Under the pieces are notes generated by a model that did not search any database, was not told where the DNA came from, and saw nothing but the letters and a program-made list of their open reading frames with translations. DNA of 64,000 nt from contig JAEUOU010000028.1 in NCBI GenBank assembly GCA_016790575.1, positions 1-64,000 of the forward strand. The letters are read 5' to 3'. Made by a program: the position numbers and the translations under genes. Below, in pieces: positions 19,563 to 26,343 of the stretch. The stretch is from Burkholderiaceae bacterium (lineage in GTDB: Bacteria > Pseudomonadota > Gammaproteobacteria > Burkholderiales > Burkholderiaceae_C). Every line of letters begins with the position of its first letter. The stretch's first letter is position 1.

Positions 19563-20342
19563 TCAGACCGCCCGGGCCGCCTCGACCGCCTCGTGCAGCG
19601 CCAGCAGCGCCTGGGTGAGTTTGTGGCCGGGGTCGAGGTAGACCATGGGGGTGGATTGCTCGTGCGATTCCCGCACCTTCACCGATGAGGGCAGGTAAGG
19701 CTGCAGCACCGGCAGGCCGTCGTCGATCAGGTCCTGCACCAGGCGGCGCGGCAGGTTGGCGCGAGGCTGGAACTGGTTGACCACAATGCCGTCCACCGAC
19801 AAGTCCGGGTTGTGGTCGGCGCGGATTTCCTGCACGTTGTTCATCAGCGTGTACAGCGCCTGGCGGGAAAACTCGTCGCAGTCGAACGGAATCAGGCAGC
19901 CGCGCGCGGCGATCAGCGCCGAGCGGGTGTAGAAATTCAGCGCAGGCGGAGTGTCGATGTAGATGCGGTCATAGCGTTCAGACAGCTTCTGCAGCGCTTC
20001 GCGCAGCTTGTAGAGCTTGTGGCGCGATTCGAGTTTGCCCTGCAGTTCGTCCAGCGCCGGGCTGCTGGGCATGAGGTGCAGATTCTCGAACGGGGTTTCG
20101 ACGATGTAGTCGGCCGGGTCGAGCGGACGCAGGCTGAAGCTCAACGTATGTTCAAACAGACCGGCCACGTTGGCATGGTCGCCCTGCGCGGCCTCGCCCA
20201 GCAGGTAGCTGCTGGAGTTGCCCTGCTGGTCCAGGTCAATCACCAGGGTGCTCAGGCCCTGGCTGGCGCTGATGGCGGCGAGGTTGCAGGTGATGGTCGA
20301 CTTGCCCACCCCCCCTTTCTGGTTGAAGACGACGAGCGGCAT
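19563..20342 (-). CDS. Orphan ParA/MinD-type ATPase
   Basis: A 259-residue deviant Walker ATPase with N-terminal MPLVVFNQKGGVGKST (Walker A residues 9-16), DLDQQGNSS as the switch, and YDRIYIDTPP as Walker B. Such proteins dimerise on DNA or membranes to position plasmids, chromosomes or protein machines. No parB, partner gene or centromere-like repeats adjoin it, so it is probably a cargo-positioning or uncharacterised ParA. The ATG at 20342 opens the family N-terminus; the 43-codon upstream extension was rejected. It follows the FNR-like regulator by 128 bp on the same strand. Confidence 0.85.
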   Translation of the reverse strand: MPLVVFNQKGGVGKSTITCNLAAISASQGLSTLVIDLDQQGNSSSYLLGEAAQGDHANVAGLFEHTLSFSLRPLDPADYIVETPFENLHLMPSSPALDELQGKLESRHKLYKLREALQKLSERYDRIYIDTPPALNFYTRSALIAARGCLIPFDCDEFSRQALYTLMNNVQEIRADHNPDLSVDGIVVNQFQPRANLPRRLVQDLIDDGLPVLQPYLPSSVKVRESHEQSTPMVYLDPGHKLTQALLALHEAVEAARAV

Positions 20343-20470
20343 GGCAGTTTTCCTTGGGTATCGATTGGAGGGTGCAGCAAAGGCCAAGCAGGGATTGTGC
20401 CGTTTCCGCCGCCCCGTCGGCCGCGACCGATGGCTGGCTACATACGGAGCAAGGCCTCGAACCGCTCCCA

Positions 20471-21175
20471 TCAGGCGGCAAGCAGTTGTTCTGGCGCCAG
20501 AATGCGGTAGACCCTTCCCTGTTTGTCCAGCGGCTCGATCATCCCCTCCCGAACCAGGGCGCTGACCTCGCGGCTGACGGTTTCCAGCTTGAGGTCGAGC
20601 ATGGCCCCCATGTCTTCGCGGGCAAAGAGGGTGGCGATGCCAGCATCGGCCGGACTGCGCATCTTGAGCACAAAGTGTGAGACCCGCTGCCGGGCCGTGC
20701 CGAAATTCAGATCGGCCAACCAGTCATCGGCCTCCTTGAGTGCGCGGTGCCACTTCTCCATCAGGCGCTTGTGCAGGCGCGGCGACTGCGCCGCCAGAGT
20801 CTGTATCACCGCCAGCGGTATGCGGCAGACGCTGATATCGGTGAGCGCGACTGCGTCGCTGTCGTAGTGCGCGGTGGCCAGGGCTTCCAGCCCCGCCACA
20901 TCCCCGGGGCGCAACACCCGCACGATACGCTGGCGCCCATCGGGTGTCACCCGCACCAACTTGATCAGTCCGGTGCGCAAAGTGAACACCCCCAGCGCGT
21001 TCGAGGCTTCGGTGAACAGCGCGCTACCGGCGCGGAGTTCCAGATCGTCGATGGGCGCGTGGATGAGGCCGAAATCCTGCTCGTTCAGGTCGGCAAACAG
21101 CACCATGTCACGAATGCCGCAGTTGCGGCAGTCGGACGTACCTTTCCAGGCCGATTCGGTCTTGATGGGGATCAT
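20471..21175 (-). CDS. FNR/CRP-family regulator with an incomplete iron-sulfur cysteine set
   Basis: A 234-residue CRP/FNR protein: an N-terminal cysteine region, a cyclic-nucleotide-like beta-roll (about 35-125), a dimer helix and a winged HTH. The recognition helix LETVSREV keeps Glu198, Ser201 and Arg202, the pattern that reads TTGAT-N4-ATCAA in FNR. E. coli FNR uses four cysteines (20, 23, 29, 122). Here Cys16, Cys19 and Cys117 are present, but the position matching Cys29 is not cysteine. A standard 4Fe-4S cluster is therefore uncertain. A near-consensus box overlaps its own start, and another precedes the cytochrome c4 gene at 22076. Confidence 0.87.
   Translation of the reverse strand: MIPIKTESAWKGTSDCRNCGIRDMVLFADLNEQDFGLIHAPIDDLELRAGSALFTEASNALGVFTLRTGLIKLVRVTPDGRQRIVRVLRPGDVAGLEALATAHYDSDAVALTDISVCRIPLAVIQTLAAQSPRLHKRLMEKWHRALKEADDWLADLNFGTARQRVSHFVLKMRSPADAGIATLFAREDMGAMLDLKLETVSREVSALVREGMIEPLDKQGRVYRILAPEQLLAA
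21162..21175. promoter_or_regulatory. FNR-type box overlapping the start of the FNR-like gene
   Basis: TTGATGGGGATCAT matches TTGAT-N4-ATCAA at nine of ten positions. It includes the ATG of the FNR-like gene itself, so it also encodes Met-Ile-Pro-Ile and could be coincidental. If real it would support repression of its own gene. Confidence 0.35.
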
Positions 21176-21254
21176 GCAGCACTCCGGTAGGCGGCTGCCA
21201 TTGTGTCATGGTCCCGATACTGCGGCTTGCTGCGGCCGAGATCTGGGAGTAATA

Positions 21255-21293
21255 CTATTTCAATAGCAAAAAAGTACCGTTTTACGCTGGGTA
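21255..21293. repeat. Dispersed intergenic repeat, copy C
   Basis: An inverted copy: CTATTTCAATAG hairpin (21255-21266), then GCAAAAAAGTACCG and TTTTACGCTGGGTA. It lies between the FNR-like and thioredoxin-like genes. Unlike most copies it is oriented with its CTGGGTA end towards the nearest gene 3' end. Confidence 0.72.
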
Positions 21294-21325
21294 CAGTCGA
21301 AAAACATGCGAAAACAGGTGCGCCA

Positions 21326-21859
21326 TCAGGCCTTGAGCGTCCGGCGAGCCTGCTCAAGGCGCTGTTCAAGGTAAGCACCATAGAACTCGGCCAGGTAACC
21401 ACCGACAAGGCGCTCCGCCAGCTCAACACCGTCACGCCCGAGGAACAACACGGTCGGCGCGATTCGCACCTTCCAGCCTCGCGCCAGCTCCTCGTGTGAG
21501 GTGCGGCCCCCTTTGGCATCGGTACTGGCGACGGCACTGCGCATGTCCACCTGTACCACGGGCAGGCCAATCTCGCGTCGTAGCGGCGCCAGATAGCTGT
21601 CACGCACCACGTTGCAGAAGGGGCAGCCGCTCAAACTGACCATGACCACCAGGGGCGAGCCCCCATCTACCGCGCGACGGATTTCAGCCGCCAGATTTGC
21701 GGAAGCCGGCAAACGCGCAGACACCGGCTCCGCCGCCCTCGCAGGGGGAACACCCACGATCGGCACCACCGGACAAAGCGCGCCTGCCATCAGAAGGCGG
21801 CGGCGCAATGGGCTGCCCGGCAACGATGTCGGTTGGGGAGGAATCGGCGTTGAGGACAT
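21326..21859 (-). CDS. Exported thioredoxin-fold protein (CPFC), SoxW-like
   Basis: A 177-residue protein with an arginine-led export signal (SPLRRRLLMAGA, ending at PARAAE around residue 43; Tat or Sec). A thioredoxin-like domain has the redox pair Cys79-Cys82 in SGCPFC and the cis-proline segment RIAPTVLFLG. It probably reduces periplasmic disulfides or persulfides. Its place between an FNR-like regulator and sulfide-oxidation genes suggests a SoxW-type role, but no soxYZ genes are present. The start at 21859 precedes the signal; no strong ribosome site was seen. Confidence 0.8.
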   Translation of the reverse strand: MSSTPIPPQPTSLPGSPLRRRLLMAGALCPVVPIVGVPPARAAEPVSARLPASANLAAEIRRAVDGGSPLVVMVSLSGCPFCNVVRDSYLAPLRREIGLPVVQVDMRSAVASTDAKGGRTSHEELARGWKVRIAPTVLFLGRDGVELAERLVGGYLAEFYGAYLEQRLEQARRTLKA

Positions 21860-22012
21860 GGCGATGCGGCGCGGCGAACGTGACCTGACAGTCGGCCTTT
21901 ATATCAGTGAATGCGCAATTATCGGCGAACCCGTCCAGCGTGACAACTGGGCAGACCGCTCACGGACCTGAGTGAGCCATTCCCACCAGACCCGCTCATG
22001 CCGGGACGAACG

Positions 22013-22026
22013 TTGACTTCAATCAA
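22013..22026. promoter_or_regulatory. FNR/ANR-type box of the cytochrome c4-rhodanese operon
   Basis: TTGACTTCAATCAA matches TTGAT-N4-ATCAA at nine of ten positions. A -10-like CATAAA lies at 22047-22052. A start point near 22060 would place the box centre close to -41.5, the classic activating position. The downstream gene is a cytochrome. Confidence 0.65.
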
Positions 22027-22075
22027 TACATTCTTTCATAAGGATTCATAAAGTGCTGCCATGGAGACTATGAGC

Positions 22076-22732
22076 ATGGCACATCACCAAAACAGTAGAC
22101 CGCAACGACTCGCCCGATGGGTGGCACTGGGGGTTCTCGTGGCCGCGGCAGGCTTGGCCCATGCACAGGGCAACAACGTCGCGTCGGTGATCGCCCGAAA
22201 CCAGTGTGCGGTTTGCCATGGCGAACAGGGAGAGAGCACCAATGCGCAGTTTCCTCAGCTGGCCGGGCAGAACGCGCAGTACTTGCGCAAGCAGCTGGAG
22301 GATTTCCGCGCCGGCACGCGCAAATACGACGCGATGAATGCCATTGCCCGCGAGCTGACCGACGCGCAGATTCAGGCGCTTGGTGCGTACTACGAAGTCC
22401 AGAAACCGGCCCAGCATCCGTCGGACGACGCCTTGCTGGTCGGCGTGGGCCGTTACATCTACGAGCGGGGAAACATCTACACCAAAGTCCCCGCCTGCGT
22501 TTCCTGCCACAGCGCCAGTGGTCAGGGCAGCGCCCGATTGCCGCGACTCGCGGGACAGCATCCGCAGTATGTCGAGAACCAGTTGCGGCGCTTTCATGCG
22601 AAAGAGCGACGGAATGATTCCGGTGCCATGGCCTTCGTGACCGAAGGGCTCAGTGAGCTGGAACTGCGCGCAGTCGCAGCCTATGTCGGTGGCATGGGCG
22701 CTTCGGCAGCCAACCCGAGAGGCCGTCCATGA
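22076..22732 (+). CDS. Dihaem cytochrome c4-type protein
   Basis: A protein of about 218 residues with a signal peptide (…WVALGVLVAAAGLAHA) and two haem c sites, CAVCH (Cys44, Cys47) and CVSCH, in two homologous cytochrome c4 halves, each followed by LAGQ. It carries electrons in the periplasm towards a terminal oxidase. Three ATGs (22061, 22070, 22076) are possible. GGAG at 22063-22066 best serves 22076 or 22070, and the first would overlap the proposed transcription start. The stop overlaps the next start by four bases, so it is co-translated with a rhodanese. Confidence 0.86.
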   Translation: MAHHQNSRPQRLARWVALGVLVAAAGLAHAQGNNVASVIARNQCAVCHGEQGESTNAQFPQLAGQNAQYLRKQLEDFRAGTRKYDAMNAIARELTDAQIQALGAYYEVQKPAQHPSDDALLVGVGRYIYERGNIYTKVPACVSCHSASGQGSARLPRLAGQHPQYVENQLRRFHAKERRNDSGAMAFVTEGLSELELRAVAAYVGGMGASAANPRGRP

Positions 22733-23352
22733 AATTCCCCGCACTCCCCTTGCTGCGCAGACGTCCCCGTCTGACCATGTTGGCTACATTGCTCGTGTTG
22801 TCGGCCGTCCCAGCCGCCTGGGCAATCGAGGCCGACAAGGTGCCCGAAGCCAAAAAAACCCCTCTGGGACTGTATCTGACGGCCAAAGAGGCGGCGGCCA
22901 TGAAAGCCGAGGGTGGAGCGGCGGTGGCATTTGTCGACGTCCGCTCGCGCGCCGAAGCGACTTTCCTTGGCATGGCCACGGCGGCCGATGCGCTGATTCC
23001 GTACCAGGATTTCAGCGGTGACTCCGCCGGTTGGGATGAAAAGAACAGCACCTTCTCCATGGAGGGCAATCTGGATTTCGTCAAGCAGATGGAAGCGCTG
23101 TTGAAATCACGCCAATTGGGCAAGGACAGCCCGGTCATCGTGATGTGCCGCTCGGGCGCCCGTAGCGCGACCAGCGTGACGCTGTTGGCCAAGTACGGCT
23201 TCACGAAGGTGTACAACGTGGTGGACGGGTACGAAGGTGATGTTGCCCGCAGCGGTCCGCAGGCAGGTCAGCGGGTCGTCAACGGCTGGCGGGTCGAAGG
23301 CTTGCCGTGGTCCTACAAGCTCGATCCGAAGAAGGTCAAGCTCCTGGAATAA
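22729..23352 (+). CDS. Exported rhodanese-domain protein
   Basis: A 207-residue protein with a signal peptide (cleavage near WAIEA, residue 32) and a rhodanese domain carrying Cys140 in MCRSGARS, with VDVRSRAEATF as the substrate-side motif. It probably handles sulfane sulfur or thiosulfate in the periplasm. The ATGA overlap with the cytochrome c4 gene implies coupled translation and a shared task, such as passing electrons from sulfur chemistry. A second, different rhodanese lies at 18743. Confidence 0.88.
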   Translation: MKFPALPLLRRRPRLTMLATLLVLSAVPAAWAIEADKVPEAKKTPLGLYLTAKEAAAMKAEGGAAVAFVDVRSRAEATFLGMATAADALIPYQDFSGDSAGWDEKNSTFSMEGNLDFVKQMEALLKSRQLGKDSPVIVMCRSGARSATSVTLLAKYGFTKVYNVVDGYEGDVARSGPQAGQRVVNGWRVEGLPWSYKLDPKKVKLLE

Positions 23353-23419
23353 CGCGCGACGACGCAAGCAGTCCAGACGGGAACCGATTCACCGGCACGT
23401 CTGTCATGCCGACGTCGGT

Positions 23420-24052
23420 TTACTTGCCACTCAGATATTCGGCCACGGCAGCCATCTCCAGCGGCGTCATCTTGCTGGCAATGGAGTGCATCACCGCGTT
23501 GTCGTTGGTCCGCTCGCGCTGGTTGAACAGCTTGAGCTGGCTTTCGGTGTAAGACGCAAACTGTCCGGCCAGCATGGGCAGACTGGCCGTGCCCTTGCCA
23601 TCGGGACCATGGCAGCTTGCGCAGGCTGCGACGCCGCTGAACTTGTTACCACTGTGGTAGATGTAGCGACCCACTGCGGCGAGTGACGGGTCCTTGGGTG
23701 GTTCCGCCTGATGGGACTTTTTCTCGAAATACTTGCCCAACGCGATCATTTCGTCGGGAGTCAGTTTGGCCACCATGTCTGCCATGGCAGTGCTCTTGCG
23801 CTTGCCACTCTTGAAGTTTTCCAACTGCTTGGCCGTGTATTCGGCATGCTGGCCAGCCAGACGCGGAAAGACCTCGCTGGCCGATTCCCCCTCAGCACCG
23901 TGACAGACGAAGCAGACGCCAGAGACAATTTTCTTGGCCCGTGCCTCGTCGGCCTGGGCGAACACGGCGCTGGCGGCGAAAGCCGTCAAACCCGCAAGAA
24001 TGCAGCGGGCCAGAAATTGGGGGGGAGTCAATGCCAACACGGTAGGGGCCAT
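23420..24052 (-). CDS. Dihaem cytochrome c4-type protein (fcc operon)
   Basis: A 210-residue exported cytochrome with two haem motifs, CFVCH and CASCH, each in a c4-type half with LAGQ and a following methionine-rich segment. The ATG at 24052 gives a normal signal peptide (…LAGLTAFAASAVFAQA); a TTG at 24079 is possible but less likely. It follows fccB by 71 bp on the same strand and is a plausible electron acceptor for flavocytochrome c. It is only moderately similar to the c4 gene at 22076, which faces it convergently. Confidence 0.87.
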   Translation of the reverse strand: MAPTVLALTPPQFLARCILAGLTAFAASAVFAQADEARAKKIVSGVCFVCHGAEGESASEVFPRLAGQHAEYTAKQLENFKSGKRKSTAMADMVAKLTPDEMIALGKYFEKKSHQAEPPKDPSLAAVGRYIYHSGNKFSGVAACASCHGPDGKGTASLPMLAGQFASYTESQLKLFNQRERTNDNAVMHSIASKMTPLEMAAVAEYLSGK

Positions 24053-24123
24053 CCAAAATAGAGTCAACGGGACGAACAAAAAAATGGCCGCCGGCTTGTG
24101 ACCGACGGCAATTTATCGGCGCA

Positions 24124-25407
24124 TCAGGCGAGGACGTCGGCCCAGATGTTGCGCGCCCAAGCCATCGCGTAGCGGCCTTCCAGCTCGCTGGCGGCACTGG
24201 AGACACCACCCGAACCTGGCACGGTCAACATGGTTTTCTGGGCCGCGTCATACCGGTGCACGCTGGCGACGTGAACCACATCTTCTTCGGTGACGAAGCT
24301 GTAGCAGGTGTTGTTGTAGATGGGCAGCTGGGCCGGCTGTTTGCCCGTGAGCAGCGCCACCACGGCAGCCGCGCAGGTCTTGCCGTGCTGGTTGGCCATG
24401 TGGCCCGACTTGGGCATGGCCGGCGCGATCTGCAGGGCATCACCCAGCACATGTACGTTCTTGACAGCCTTGGATTCGAACGTAAGCCAGTCCACTTCGC
24501 ACCACCGCTTGTTGGCGGTAGCCAGGCCGGTCTTGACAGCGATATCACCGGCACGCATGGCAGGAACAACGTTGGCCACGGCTGGCTTGAAGTCATCGTT
24601 GAACTCGAACTTCAGGGTGTTGGTGGCAGCATCGACATCGGTCACCGCGTGCTTCGGGCGGTATTCGATCATGCCGTCGTAGTGCTCTTTCCAGGCCTTG
24701 AGGAACAGCCCCTTCTTGGACTGGATGTCTTCGTTCGCATCAAAAATGATGACCTTGCTGCGTGGCTTGGCCTTCTTGAAGTAGCTGGCCACCATGCAGG
24801 CACGCTCGTACGGCCCCGGGGGGCACCGATAGGGTGCCAGGGGAATGGTCAACGCATAGACACCCCCGTTGGGCATGGCTTCGAGCTGTTTGCGCAGTGC
24901 AACCGTTTGCGGGCCGGCTTTCCAGGCATGAAGCACCCTGTCCTGCGCACCCGCCTTGGACATTCCGGGCAAGGTCTCCCACATGAAGTCGATGCCAGGC
25001 GACACAATCAGCCTGTCGTAGCCCAATTCCTGGCCAGAGGCGAGCTTGACCACGCGCTTGTCAGGGTCGATGGCTGCAGCCATGTCGCGCACCAGTTGCA
25101 CACCGTGGCGCTTGACCAGATTGTCGTAAGGCGTGGTGACGTCGGCCATGGTCTTGTGACCACCCAGCACCAGGTTGGAGATCGGGCAGGAGACGAAGCT
25201 GGCGTTGGGCTCCACCAAAGTGACATTGACCGTGCCCTCGGACCACATACGGATGTATTTGGCAGCTGTGGCGCCACCGTAACCACCGCCGATGATCACC
25301 ACACGGGGGCCGCCACTGCCACCGGTTGTGGCACATCCGGCAATCAGGGTCGAGGCACCCAGAACTGAACCGGCACCCAGAGTCTGAACAAACTGACGAC
25401 GTTTCAT
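24124..25407 (-). CDS. fccB: Flavocytochrome c sulfide dehydrogenase, flavoprotein subunit
   Basis: A 427-residue FAD protein with a twin-arginine signal (MKRRQFVQTLGAGSVLGAS). A possible lipobox (LIAGC, Cys25) precedes the dinucleotide motif VVIIGGGYGGATAA (37-50). Family comparison suggests covalent FAD at Cys74 (FVSCPISN) and a redox-active pair at Cys195 (YRCPPGPYE) and Cys368 (NNTCYSFV). The enzyme oxidises sulfide to sulfur or polysulfide in the periplasm. It lies 15 bp after the monohaem gene, its usual partner. soxF is an alternative name, but no other sox genes are present. Confidence 0.92.
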   Translation of the reverse strand: MKRRQFVQTLGAGSVLGASTLIAGCATTGGSGGPRVVIIGGGYGGATAAKYIRMWSEGTVNVTLVEPNASFVSCPISNLVLGGHKTMADVTTPYDNLVKRHGVQLVRDMAAAIDPDKRVVKLASGQELGYDRLIVSPGIDFMWETLPGMSKAGAQDRVLHAWKAGPQTVALRKQLEAMPNGGVYALTIPLAPYRCPPGPYERACMVASYFKKAKPRSKVIIFDANEDIQSKKGLFLKAWKEHYDGMIEYRPKHAVTDVDAATNTLKFEFNDDFKPAVANVVPAMRAGDIAVKTGLATANKRWCEVDWLTFESKAVKNVHVLGDALQIAPAMPKSGHMANQHGKTCAAAVVALLTGKQPAQLPIYNNTCYSFVTEEDVVHVASVHRYDAAQKTMLTVPGSGGVSSAASELEGRYAMAWARNIWADVLA

Positions 25408-25422
25408 GGTAGTTCCTCCGGT

Positions 25423-25734
25423 TTACTTCTTCAGTGCCGCGAAATAGGCGGAAATCTGCTGGATTTGCTCGTCGCTGTAGCCTTTGGCCAGCTGGTGCAT
25501 GACCGTCGCTGGCTTGCGGCCATTCTTGAAATCAAGCATCTTTTTGGCCAGGTCTTCCTGTTTCTGACCCGCCAGCGATTCCATGCCCGGCTGCGCCACG
25601 CCATTGGTACCGTGGCAGTTGGCGCAAGCGGCGGCCCAGTTACGCACCTGCAAGGCATCAGCCGCCTGGGCCGACGCATATGGCGCTGCAACCGTGAGCG
25701 CTGCAAGTACCAGTCCATGTCTCCAGCTTTTCAT
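25423..25734 (-). CDS. fccA: Monohaem cytochrome c, likely FccA subunit
   Basis: A 103-residue exported cytochrome with a signal peptide (…LVLAALTVAAPYASAQA), one haem motif CANCHG and the following GMESLAGQ and KNGRKPATVMHQ with a ligand methionine. It precedes fccB directly, so it should be its cytochrome subunit. It is monohaem, like green sulfur bacterial forms, not dihaem as in Allochromatium. The ATG at 25734 has AGGAGA upstream; an in-frame start at 25770 was rejected. Confidence 0.85.
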   Translation of the reverse strand: MKSWRHGLVLAALTVAAPYASAQAADALQVRNWAAACANCHGTNGVAQPGMESLAGQKQEDLAKKMLDFKNGRKPATVMHQLAKGYSDEQIQQISAYFAALKK

Positions 25735-25797
25735 TGCATCTCCTATGTCAAAAGAACGATTCCAGTCCACAACCCGACCGCATCCAGCTTAATATGC

Positions 25798-25815
25798 CTG
25801 AATGGTTATATTCAG
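25798..25815. promoter_or_regulatory. Palindrome upstream of fccAB, candidate ArsR-family operator
   Basis: CTGAATGGTTATATTCAG has perfect 6-bp arms (CTGAAT/ATTCAG) in an A+T-rich spacer between arsR and fccA, about 65-80 bp before fccA. It contains TTATATTCA, the same 9-mer found twice in the cbb operon control region. Confidence 0.55.
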
Positions 25816-25877
25816 ATTGACAATACTATCAGAGGCTTTCCCGCCTTGAAACCGGGGAAACCCCCAGCTACCGGGGT

Positions 25878-26237
25878 TCAGCGCGACGTGACGTCGTTTT
25901 CAATGGCAATCTGCGTGCACACCGCTCGGCACAGTGTCACCACCCGATCATTGATGATTCGATAGTAGATTTGCACGCCTTCACGACGCTTACCAAGCAC
26001 TCCCGCCTGATACAGGGTGTTGAGATGCTGTGACATGTTGGGTTGGGTGGTGTTGATCTCGCTGAGCAACTCACCGACGTTCTTTTCACCGTTGCACAGG
26101 CTGCTGATGATTTTCAGCCGCATGGGCGCCGACATGACACGAAACACCTCGGCCGCGAGCTCGAAAACCTCATCGGTCTCGGCCAATGAGTCGTCGGAAG
26201 CGGAGCGCGCGGGTGGCGGCGAAATGGTTTTTCCCAT
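25878..26237 (-). CDS. ArsR-family repressor, candidate persulfide sensor (SqrR/BigR-like)
   Basis: A 119-residue winged-helix repressor with the ArsR HTH (INTTQPNMSQHLNTLYQAG, about 61-79). It lacks the metal motif ELCVCDL of ArsR/SmtB. Instead Cys48 sits early in the domain (IISSLCNGEKNVGEL) and Cys103 and Cys107 in the last helix. In SqrR and BigR a pair in these two places forms a polysulfide bridge and releases DNA. Its position just upstream of fccAB on the same strand supports control of sulfide oxidation. Sensing is inference from the cysteines and context. Confidence 0.82.
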   Translation of the reverse strand: MGKTISPPPARSASDDSLAETDEVFELAAEVFRVMSAPMRLKIISSLCNGEKNVGELLSEINTTQPNMSQHLNTLYQAGVLGKRREGVQIYYRIINDRVVTLCRAVCTQIAIENDVTSR

Positions 26238-26280
26238 GAGGTTCCCCTGCCTGGACGGTCGACCGCCCGGCGAGCGTTCA

Positions 26281-26297
26281 ATTCGATAGTTGCGAAT
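26281..26297. promoter_or_regulatory. Small inverted repeat before arsR
   Basis: ATTCG-ATAGTTG-CGAAT lies 44-60 bp before the arsR start, where autoregulation by the repressor would be expected. The arms are short, so this is tentative. Confidence 0.35.
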
Positions 26298-26343
26298 ATA
26301 CGCTTGTTATGGCCCCGAAATCCGGAAAGCGGCCACCGCCGAT

